NCBI RefSeq assembly: GCF_937892565.1
Contig: NZ_CALAHQ010000067.1
Location: 1-36,008, forward strand
DNA from: an uncultured Roseicyclus sp.
GTDB taxonomy: Bacteria; Pseudomonadota; Alphaproteobacteria; Rhodobacterales; Rhodobacteraceae
Length of the DNA stretch: 36,008 bases
Direction of reading: 5' to 3'
The stretch's first letter is position 1, and the number at the start of each line of letters is the position of its first letter. A model generated the notes under the pieces. The model worked only from the letters and a program-made list of their open reading frames with translations. It searched no databases and was not told where the DNA came from. A program made the translations under genes and the position numbers. Below are positions 8,321-16,819 of the stretch, piece after piece.

Positions 8321-9361
8321 TCACTTGTTGGCTTCGAACCAAGCGGCAGCTTCCGCCTCGACCTCGGCGCGATCAAAGTCGTTGATCGCCGCGATGAAGC
8401 TATCGTTGAGGAAGGTCGCCACATCCCGCGCGGCGGCGATGCCGCCAGATTCAACCATGCGCGGCTGGATCGCGGTCCAGACGTCGGCCTGCGGTTGGCC
8501 ACACTGTTCGGTGACCGACACGTTCATGCCGATGGACATGTCGAGGTACAGCTGGCCGGCCTCCTCGATCTCCCATTCCTCGGGAACGGTCTGGCGCAGC
8601 ATTTCGGCCACCGCGTCGCGATTGACGGTTGCCACATGCATGCCCTTGCACCATGCCCGCAGGAAGCCTGTGACCGCCTCACGCTTGGCTTCGATCTCGC
8701 TCACCGCCATCGAAAAGGTGTTGGCCGGGCTGGCCAGCAGCGATTGCGGCGTGATCAGCCGGGTGTCGATGCCGTTGGCAATCAGCACGATCCAGTCCGG
8801 TGCAGCCCCGGCGATCGCCGAGACATTGCCATCGCGCATCGCTGCAGCCAGCGTCGGCCCGGCTTCGCCCAGAACCACCGTCTTCACATCGTCGATCGAC
8901 ACGCCTTCGGCGGCCATCGCTGCCTGCAAGAAGGCGCGGTCGCGGTCCGACACCAGACCAACGGTCGTGCCGACCAGATCGGCCATGGATTGCACCGAGC
9001 TACCGGCTGGCACACCGATGCCTTCGGGTGCGTTCTGCATCACCTCGAAGACGGTGTTGATCTCGGCCCCTGCATCGAGCGCGTTGATCGTCTCGAACGG
9101 GTCAAGCATGGCCAGATCGGCCTGCCCGTTTTGCAGGAACGCCACATAGGGGATCGAGGTATCCGAAGGCAAAAGATCGACCTTTACGCCTTCTTCCTCG
9201 AAATAGCCCAACGCCTCGCCCACGACGAGCGGGAAGAAGTTGGTCGAGCGGGGCAGCGGGTTGATCATCCGCACCTCGGTCAAATCTTGTGCCGAAAGGG
9301 CAAGCGGTACCAGAGCCGTCGCCAAAGCGGTCGTAGCGGCCATCATCCGTAACATTTTCAT
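8321..9361 (-). CDS. ABC transporter substrate-binding protein (NMT1/SsuA type)
   Basis: 346-residue periplasmic binding protein. It starts with a Sec signal peptide (MKMLRMMAATTALATALVPLALSA, cleavage near AQD). The mature part has the NMT1/THI5-SsuA layout: TEVRMINPLPRSTNFFPLVVGEALGYFEEEGVKV, then GQADLAMLDP and DLVGTTVGLV. Such proteins bind sulfonates, nitrate, pyrimidine thiamin precursors or aromatic carboxylates. GGGAGG is 8 bases upstream of the ATG. It belongs to an operon order ATPase, permease, permease, binding protein, followed by catabolic enzymes. The ligand is therefore probably the substrate of the adjacent amidohydrolase or a precursor of it. Confidence 0.88.
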   Translation of the reverse strand: MKMLRMMAATTALATALVPLALSAQDLTEVRMINPLPRSTNFFPLVVGEALGYFEEEGVKVDLLPSDTSIPYVAFLQNGQADLAMLDPFETINALDAGAEINTVFEVMQNAPEGIGVPAGSSVQSMADLVGTTVGLVSDRDRAFLQAAMAAEGVSIDDVKTVVLGEAGPTLAAAMRDGNVSAIAGAAPDWIVLIANGIDTRLITPQSLLASPANTFSMAVSEIEAKREAVTGFLRAWCKGMHVATVNRDAVAEMLRQTVPEEWEIEEAGQLYLDMSIGMNVSVTEQCGQPQADVWTAIQPRMVESGGIAAARDVATFLNDSFIAAINDFDRAEVEAEAAAWFEANK

Positions 9362-9391
9362 TCTGTTGTCCTCCCTGAAAGATGTCTTTGG

Positions 9392-10249
9392 TCACTTGTG
9401 CATGATGCGTTGCCAGGCCTTTGCCCGGGCCCGCGACACGCGCGCCATGCGATTTTCCCGACCCCAGAACACGATCCGATTGTCGAGAAATTCCATCGCA
9501 TAGAACAAGAGCAGCCCAATCGCCGTCATGCTGAGCAAGGTGGCGATCGAGGCAGCCATTTGGAGTTGAAAGGAGAAACGGCCCATCAACACGCCCACCC
9601 CTTCTGTGGCTTGGGCGAACTCTGCAACCACCGCGCCGATGAGCGCCGTGGTCAAACCGATCTTCATTCCCGCAAACACCATCGGCAAGGACGACGGCAC
9701 GCGCAGCTTGAAGAACACCTGCACCTTCGTGCCGCCCAGCGAGCGAAACAGATCCTCGCGATCTTCGTCGGTTTGCAGCAGTCCGGTCAGCGCATTCACA
9801 TAGATGGGAAAGAAACAGATCACAGCGGCCAGCGCGATCTTTGATCCCATGCCGTAGCCGAACCATGCGATGATGATGGGCGTCAGCGCGATCCCGGGCG
9901 TCACGTTCAAGACGATGGCATAGGGTGACACATAACGCTGGAACACGTCCGACAGTGACGAGGCAACCGCCAGAACGACGGCGATCGTGGCCCCGATCGC
10001 AAATCCGGTCACCGCTTCGGTAAAGGTGACCACGAAATGCGGGTAGATGATGCGCTCGGTCACATAAAGCCGCCAGATCGCCGAGACTATCTCGGACGGG
10101 CGCGGCACCATGATCGAGTCGATTACATTGATGATGGAAAGCCCTTCCCACAAGGCCATCAATGCACCGAAAAGGACCAGATGCGGCAAGACGCTCAGGG
10201 CCCAGTAGGACCTCGGCGTTGAACGCTGGGGCAAATCATGTTCAGCCAT
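9392..10249 (-). CDS. ABC transporter permease (SsuC/TauC type), first of two
   Basis: 285-residue inner-membrane protein of the binding-protein-dependent transport permease family, with about six hydrophobic helices. The cytoplasmic coupling (EAA) loop is seen at EDLFRSLGGTKVQVFFKLRVPSSLP. The best relatives by layout are SsuC/TauC-type permeases. The ATG lies 3 bases beyond the stop of the upstream permease gene, with GAGGAGG about 8 bases before it, so translation is coupled. This operon encodes two different permeases, suggesting a heterodimeric channel. Confidence 0.88.
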   Translation of the reverse strand: MAEHDLPQRSTPRSYWALSVLPHLVLFGALMALWEGLSIINVIDSIMVPRPSEIVSAIWRLYVTERIIYPHFVVTFTEAVTGFAIGATIAVVLAVASSLSDVFQRYVSPYAIVLNVTPGIALTPIIIAWFGYGMGSKIALAAVICFFPIYVNALTGLLQTDEDREDLFRSLGGTKVQVFFKLRVPSSLPMVFAGMKIGLTTALIGAVVAEFAQATEGVGVLMGRFSFQLQMAASIATLLSMTAIGLLLFYAMEFLDNRIVFWGRENRMARVSRARAKAWQRIMHK

Positions 10250-10252
10250 GGA

Positions 10253-11122
10253 TCAGGCCTCCTCGGCGTGCGCGCGCGCGCGGGCAGCGCTTACACGTTC
10301 ACGGCCATCTTGATGCTTCCAAAACGCGATCCAGCGATCGAGCAGTTCCATCCCCTTGAAGATGCCAAAGCCGATGATCGTCAGCGTGAAGATGCACGCA
10401 AAGGCCGACGCCATGTTCAGATTGCGCGTGTAGACGAGGATCAGGGACCCGATCCCCTGATCACGCTGGATGAACTCAGCCACCAGCACGCCAGACAGGG
10501 CAGCGGTCAACGCCAGCCGCTCTCCGGCCATGATCACAGGAACCGCATCCGGCAAAACCAGCTTGCGCAGGGTTTGCCATTTCGTTGCCCGCAGCGACCG
10601 GAACAGTTCCAGCTTTTCGGCGGGCACATTCATGACACCGGACAAGGTGTTGATGAAGGGCGCAAAGAAGCAGACCAACATGATGATCGCAATCTTTGAT
10701 TGTGCGCCAAACCCCAAGGCCGCGATCAGCAATGGTGCAACCGCGATGCGCGGCGTTGCTTCCAGAACGATGACATAGGGCTGAAGGTAGCGCCGCACCA
10801 AGGGGTTGAGCCCGACCACCGCCCCCAGCCCGACGCCCAGGATCGAGCCCGCGGTAAACCCGGCCAATACCAGCCCGAGCGACACGTAAAGATGCCACCA
10901 GATGTTGGCATTCTCGAAATAGACCAGCCAAAAGGACCGCAGGATGGCCGAGGGGCGGGGATAAAACAGCGGGTCAAGCCAGCCAAGCCGCGAGCCTGTT
11001 TCCCACAGCACCAGCAGAACCAGAAACAGTCCCAGATGGTTGGCCAGCCGACGAAGACGCAGCGAGGCCCCGGGCTGCGCCGGGTTTGCTTGCGATGGAG
11101 CGATCCGCCCTGACATGGCCAT
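10253..11122 (-). CDS. ABC transporter permease (SsuC/TauC type), second of two
   Basis: 289-residue inner-membrane permease related to, but clearly different from, its downstream partner. Its helices begin near HLGLFLVLLVLWETGSRLG, and the EAA loop is at KLELFRSLRATKWQTLRKLVLPDAVP. The start is ambiguous: GTG at 11125, ATG at 11122 (sharing one base with the ATPase stop as TGATG) or ATG at 11116. The ATG at 11122 is chosen because of the overlap and a GGGG about 6 bases upstream. It is part of the ABC importer operon. Confidence 0.88.
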   Translation of the reverse strand: MAMSGRIAPSQANPAQPGASLRLRRLANHLGLFLVLLVLWETGSRLGWLDPLFYPRPSAILRSFWLVYFENANIWWHLYVSLGLVLAGFTAGSILGVGLGAVVGLNPLVRRYLQPYVIVLEATPRIAVAPLLIAALGFGAQSKIAIIMLVCFFAPFINTLSGVMNVPAEKLELFRSLRATKWQTLRKLVLPDAVPVIMAGERLALTAALSGVLVAEFIQRDQGIGSLILVYTRNLNMASAFACIFTLTIIGFGIFKGMELLDRWIAFWKHQDGRERVSAARARAHAEEA

Positions 11123-11913
11123 CACAGCGCCCCAAGGGTTGCGCGCACATCTTCGGCCAGCGCATTGAATTCGGGGGTCAACTGCATGGCGAGCGTGCGC
11201 GGCCGCGGCAGGTTGATGTCGACAATCTTGGCAATTTTGCCCGGACGCGGTGTCATGACGAACACCTGATCTGACAGAAAGATCGCTTCGTTGATGTTAT
11301 GGGTGACAAAGATGGTGGTCGCGCCGAACTCTCCCACGATACGCAGGAGTTCAAGATTGAGGTGTTCGCGCGTGAATTCGTCCAATGCCCCGAAGGGTTC
11401 ATCCAGCAGCAAGATATCCGCCCCCGTCTGCAGCAGTCGCGCCAGAGCGACGCGTTGCTGCATGCCCCCCGACAACTGCGCGGGAAAGGCGAAGGCAAAA
11501 TCCTTGAGCCCGACAAGATTCAGCAGATCCAGCGCCCGCGCACGGTCGGCCTTTGTGACTGTGCCTGACAGCTCCGTGGGCAACAGCACATTCTCCAGCG
11601 ACGTGCGCCATTCCAAAAGCGTGGCCTTCTGAAACATCATGGCAATGTCGGGTCGCGGCCCCGTCACTTCGCGCCCATGCACGATGGCCGCCCCCTGCGA
11701 GGGCGCGATCAGCCCTGCGATCAGCCGCAGCAAGGTGGATTTGCCACAGCCCGAGGGCCCCACAAGCGATACGAACGCGCCCTTGGGTATGTCGAAGCTG
11801 GCGCGGTCAAGTGCGGTGACGCTTCCATTGGCAAATGTCTTGACGATGGCATCCCCGGCAACAACGGTCGGGGCAGCCCTGCGGGGTTCGGCATCAGCTT
11901 GTGCGGCAGTCAT
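11122..11913 (-). CDS. ABC transporter ATP-binding protein (SsuB/TauB type)
   Basis: 263-residue cytoplasmic ATPase that drives the importer. Walker A GPSGCGKST lies at 52-60, the Q-loop is MMFQKATLLEW, the signature LSGGMQQRV is at about 147-155, and Walker B ILLLDEPFGALD is at about 167-178. H-loop THNINEA follows, giving the SsuB/TauB-like subfamily of nitrate/sulfonate/taurine importers. Two in-frame ATGs exist (11922 and 11913). AAGGA sits 8 bases before the second and overlaps the first, so 11913 is preferred. There is a 141-base gap to the regulator stop at 12055. I see no terminator there, so the operon may begin at the regulator. Confidence 0.9.
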   Translation of the reverse strand: MTAAQADAEPRRAAPTVVAGDAIVKTFANGSVTALDRASFDIPKGAFVSLVGPSGCGKSTLLRLIAGLIAPSQGAAIVHGREVTGPRPDIAMMFQKATLLEWRTSLENVLLPTELSGTVTKADRARALDLLNLVGLKDFAFAFPAQLSGGMQQRVALARLLQTGADILLLDEPFGALDEFTREHLNLELLRIVGEFGATTIFVTHNINEAIFLSDQVFVMTPRPGKIAKIVDINLPRPRTLAMQLTPEFNALAEDVRATLGAL

Positions 11914-12054
11914 GGCGGCCATCCTTCATGTTCATGGACAGGCAAAGCCGATCCGGTCGTTCTGGAGCCAAGACAAAGCTGGCTCGAAAGACGGCAGATG
12001 AGATATCAGCAGGCGCCACAACCAGCTCCACACGGATATCACCACCCACCCCGT

Positions 12055-12708
12055 TCAGGCCACAACGGCCGTATTCGAAAGCCCGCGCAATACTTGCGTC
12101 CGCGACCGCTCGATATGCTTGGCCGCCAACCGCGCCGCGGCGCTGCCATCACGGACCTGCAACGCGTCGATGAGTTTGTTGTGATCGACCAGTGCGGCCA
12201 CCATCGCCTCGGCCTCGGTGCGGCGCATCGACAGCGACACCACACAGATGCGGTCATAATTGTCCATCAAGCGCCGCATGGCATCCAACAGTCTGCGGTT
12301 GCCGGACAACTCGCTAAGATGGCGATGGAAGGTATGATTGTATCGCGCGAATTCCGCCAGCGACGACATGTCGGCATCGCGGAACCGGTCAAGGTCGCTC
12401 AGGGCGCGGTTGCCTGCCTCGGCAGCAATTTTGCGAACAGCGCCCACCTCCAGAATCTTGCGCAGTTCCAGTATGTCTTGCGCATCCGAAACCGATATCT
12501 GGGTCACACGATGCCCCTGACGAGCCGTTATTTCCACAAGACCTTCGAATTCAAGCTTCTGTAGCGCGTCACGGATCGGCGTTTTCGAGACCCCAAAGCG
12601 GCGCGCAAGCTCGTTCTCACTCATCTCAGAACCGGGCGCGAGAGAACATGACATGATGCCATCGCGCAGTTCGGAGAAAATGTGATGGCGCATCAACTTG
12701 GTCGTCAC
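12055..12708 (-). CDS. GntR family transcriptional regulator (FCD/FadR subfamily)
   Basis: 217-residue DNA-binding regulator. The N-terminal winged helix (about 1-70) contains LAPGSEMSENELARRFGVSKTPIRDALQKLE. The C-terminal FCD effector domain (about 80-205) has NHTFHRHLSELSGNRRL and later VDHNKLIDALQVRD. FCD proteins often bind a metal through an Asp and three His; here the usual Asp of the D-x-x-F-H segment appears to be Asn, so metal use is uncertain. The frame starts with GTG at 12708; an in-frame ATG at 12693 is an alternative. It lies upstream and co-oriented with the ABC-amidohydrolase-dehydrogenase genes, so it probably senses the imported compound or a breakdown product. A promoter and two palindromes lie directly upstream. 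Confidence 0.88.
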   Translation of the reverse strand: MTTKLMRHHIFSELRDGIMSCSLAPGSEMSENELARRFGVSKTPIRDALQKLEFEGLVEITARQGHRVTQISVSDAQDILELRKILEVGAVRKIAAEAGNRALSDLDRFRDADMSSLAEFARYNHTFHRHLSELSGNRRLLDAMRRLMDNYDRICVVSLSMRRTEAEAMVAALVDHNKLIDALQVRDGSAAARLAAKHIERSRTQVLRGLSNTAVVA

Positions 12709-12753
12709 GTTGGCCCCCCGGCCCTGGCGTTGCGCCAGCCCAACCCTTCGCCT

Positions 12754-12783
12754 ACCCTAGACGCCCCATGTTCAGGTGGTCAA
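12754..12783 (-). promoter_or_regulatory. Candidate sigma-70 promoter of the GntR-type regulator gene
   Basis: On the minus strand TTGACC (12783-12778) and TAGGGT (12759-12754) are separated by 18 bases, a good housekeeping-type pair. The predicted transcript starts near 12747, about 40 bases before the GTG at 12708. The two palindromes at 12794-12829 lie just upstream of the -35. Confidence 0.5.
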
Positions 12784-12793
12784 AGCATCAGAA

Positions 12794-12829
12794 ACGATAC
12801 TTGATATCGTAATTCGTGATATCTCACGA
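12794..12829. promoter_or_regulatory. Two adjacent palindromes, candidate operators for the GntR-type regulator
   Basis: The first is ACGATA (12794-12799), 5-base spacer, TATCGT (12805-12810). The second is TCGTGA (12814-12819), 4-base spacer TATC, TCACGA (12824-12829). Both have perfect 6-base arms, and their centres are about 20 bases apart, close to two helical turns. They lie upstream of the -35 of the regulator promoter, which would suit cooperative binding with activation or autoregulation. Binding by the adjacent GntR protein is inferred from position. Confidence 0.55.
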
Positions 12830-12951
12830 TTCAGCTTTGCACCGGTCCATCGGGCAACCCGGAGACCGCAATTCGGATGCAGCCCACCCTTCCGGCACGG
12901 TTGGCGCTGACGCGACCAATCCCTGAAGCATGCCAGCACAGCATGGCGGGA

Positions 12952-13100
12952 GATGCTGTCCCTGAGCGTGGTGTAGGATCTGGGTGAGGTGGTCACCGGT
13001 GATGTTCCGGTCGGGTCTGGTTGCTGACACCAACCTGGACCGGAGCTTCCACCGATGACCACCGAAATGCTGAACCTACACCACGCTCAGGTACAGCATC
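12952..13100. repeat. 149-bp palindromic MITE-like element
   Basis: The ends (12952-12977 and 13075-13100) are 26-base inverted repeats matching at 25 positions; the core CCTGAGCGTGGTGTAGG is perfect. Complementarity resumes further in: GGTGGTCA near 12989-12996 pairs with TGACCACC near 13056-13063, and CCGGTC with GACCGG. The centre is GGTTG-CTGACAC-CAACC, so almost the whole element can fold into one long hairpin. No coding capacity and no clear target-site duplication is seen. It ends 6 bases from the 3' end of tRNA-Arg. A non-autonomous element derived from a DDE-transposase IS is the best guess; a large structured RNA or recombination site is the alternative. Confidence 0.6.
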
Positions 13101-13106
13101 ATTTTA

Positions 13107-13183
13107 TGGCGACCCCTGAAGGAATCGAACCCTCAACCTGCTGATTAGAAGTCAGCTGCTCTATCCAGTTGAGCTAAGGGGTC
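13107..13183 (-). tRNA. tRNA-Arg (anticodon TCT)
   Basis: The 77-base minus-strand sequence folds as a cloverleaf. The acceptor GACCCCT pairs with AGGGGTC, followed by discriminator G and an encoded CCA. The anticodon stem GCTGA/TCAGC holds the loop CTTCTAA, giving anticodon TCT, which reads AGA arginine codons. The T arm is GAGGG-TTCGATT-CCTTC. AGA is rare in high-GC genomes, so this is a minor arginine tRNA. The palindromic element lies just past its 3' end. Confidence 0.95.
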
Positions 13184-13226
13184 GCGTGAGCGATTGCATA
13201 GCCTAGGCGTTCGGTTCGGTCCACGA

Positions 13227-13700
13227 TCAAAGCGCGCGGGACATGAAGACGCTCATCGGATCGGGGGAATAGCTGCCGAACGGTGGGCAATCGGTGAACC
13301 CCGCCCGCTCATAGAGCCGGCGCGCGGCGCCCGAGGCGGGCAGGCTGCCCGTTTCCAGCGATAATCGGTCAAGCCCCGCCGCGCGGGCATGTTCAAGGAT
13401 CAGTCCAAGGATATGCGCCCCCGCCCCATGGCCCCGGGCTGTCTGGGCGACATGCATCGATTTAACCTCGCCTTGCCCGGGCGCGATCCGCTTGTAGCCG
13501 CCCATCGCGACGACAGGGCCGCCATGGCCCACACGGCCCACGAACATCACAAGACCATCCGCCGCAAGCGCCGCAGCATCTTGGTTGTGATTGCTGTCGG
13601 CCGGGTAATGCGCCGCGCTATGGGCCGCATGCCGCGCGATCAGATCGGCCAGGGCCACGTCGGCCGGGTCCATCCCCTCATAGATGATCGTGCCCGACAT
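13227..13700 (-). CDS. GNAT family N-acetyltransferase
   Basis: 157-residue cytoplasmic acetyltransferase. It has the acetyl-CoA binding motif A region VKSMHVAQTARGHGAGAHIL (Q/R-x-x-G-x-G/A type) and the closing RRLYERAGF motif of GNAT proteins. AAGGAG lies about 8 bases before the ATG. It stands alone between tRNA-Arg and the NDUFS4-like gene. The acceptor substrate (amine, peptide or small molecule) cannot be deduced. Confidence 0.88.
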   Translation of the reverse strand: MSGTIIYEGMDPADVALADLIARHAAHSAAHYPADSNHNQDAAALAADGLVMFVGRVGHGGPVVAMGGYKRIAPGQGEVKSMHVAQTARGHGAGAHILGLILEHARAAGLDRLSLETGSLPASGAARRLYERAGFTDCPPFGSYSPDPMSVFMSRAL

Positions 13701-13885
13701 GACCCTGCTCCTTGTACTATCCGTCTGCGCGCCGCCGGCAGGCGACAGGGCGCCGCTTGGGGCGGCGGGCCGTGGGGGTCAATGCATCACGGCCCCACAT
13801 CCGCGGTCTGGCGAACTGCACCGTCACGACCGTGGCAATCTGCAATAGCCATGGCCAATCCGGCGCAACCGCGCCTGAGGCGATG

Positions 13886-14197
13886 TCAATGCGTCCAGGC
13901 ACCCTTGCGGTCAGTGGCAAAGTTTTCGCCATAGCCGCGTGCACGGATATTGGGCTTGCGCGCTTTGGGCTGGATCACCACCGCCTCGATGCCATGGTCC
14001 TTTGCGTAATCCTGCGCCGCGTCCAAGGTATCGAATTGCAGGCGCAATTGGCTGTTCATATCGGAAGACGACGTCCAGCCCATCAACGGATCCACCTCAC
14101 GCGGGGCGGTCGGGGCGAATTCGAGCACCCAATGATGGGTCTTTGCCATGCCCGAGGACATGGCAGTCTTGGCGGGCTTGTAAATGCGGGCGCGCAT
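13886..14197 (-). CDS. ETC complex I subunit, NDUFS4-like protein
   Basis: 103-residue protein of the family of small accessory NADH:quinone oxidoreductase subunits shared by alphaproteobacteria and mitochondria (NDUFS4/18-kDa type). Diagnostic stretches are [16 protein letters not shown] at the start, [27 protein letters not shown], and the C-terminal [12 protein letters not shown]. The ATG at 14197 begins at the family N-terminus; the same frame stays open far upstream only because it runs antisense to uvrB, and that extension is not coding. The gene is transcribed away from uvrB. In relatives this protein is a peripheral subunit that stabilises the hydrophilic arm of complex I. Confidence 0.92.
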   Translation of the reverse strand: MRARIYKPAKTAMSSGMAKTHHWVLEFAPTAPREVDPLMGWTSSSDMNSQLRLQFDTLDAAQDYAKDHGIEAVVIQPKARKPNIRARGYGENFATDRKGAWTH

Positions 14198-14581
14198 TGG
14201 TCGATCATCCCCGGTAATTCCAGCAGTCCCTGTATGGAAAAGCCACGCGGTCTTGTCCACACCCATGCTGTCGCGGGCCAGCGATACAGGGAAACAACGG
14301 CAAAATCCGGGGAACGCACAGAGAGTTGCCGATCGATCCCGAGGGAGCGAGGGGTGGGTGGGTGGTCGGAACCGACCGGCAACCGCTTCTGCTGCTTGCC
14401 TGACATTTCTACGACACCAAGGGCCTTCGGGCAACGGAATATTCTCCTTAAAGTTGTAAAAATTTTCCGCATTTCCGAAAGACTGCGTTAACCACACCGG
14501 ATTGCGTCCATCCGGCGCGATCCAAGGGTTGAACCCTCGCCCGATAAGGTCAATTTCTCGATCACACCGGAGACGCACGCC
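14198..14581. other. Divergent intergenic region between NDUFS4-like gene and uvrB
   Basis: 384 bases with no supportable gene. It should hold two divergent promoters. The segment 14445-14475 is AT-rich compared with its surroundings. I searched for an alphaproteobacterial LexA box (GAAC-N7-GAAC or GTTC-N7-GTTC). Only a one-mismatch version (GAAC-N7-CAAC) at 14369-14383 is present, which is not convincing. Confidence 0.5.
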
Positions 14582-16774
<2,193 letters not shown>

Positions 16775-16819
16775 AGGGGGGCTGCGCATCATGGCGCTCT
16801 GGTGCCCGAAGTCCCGCAT

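Noticed and set aside
8189..9352. Long plus-strand frame (387 codons) opposite the ABC binding-protein gene
   Set aside because: Antisense shadow rich in H, R, D and G; the minus-strand gene has a signal peptide, good ribosome site and family match.
12772..13062. Minus-strand frame across the operator region and the palindromic element
   Set aside because: No ribosome binding site, no domain, and it runs through an inverted-repeat element and regulatory palindromes.
13717..13944. Minus-strand 75-codon frame next to the GNAT gene
   Set aside because: Overlaps the end of the NDUFS4-like gene in another frame, with tail composition rich in R and P; no evidence for coding.
14369..14383. Possible LexA (SOS) box upstream of uvrB
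   Set aside because: GAAC-N7-CAAC has one mismatch to the alphaproteobacterial GAAC-N7-GAAC, lies over 200 bases from the start codon and has no promoter beside it.
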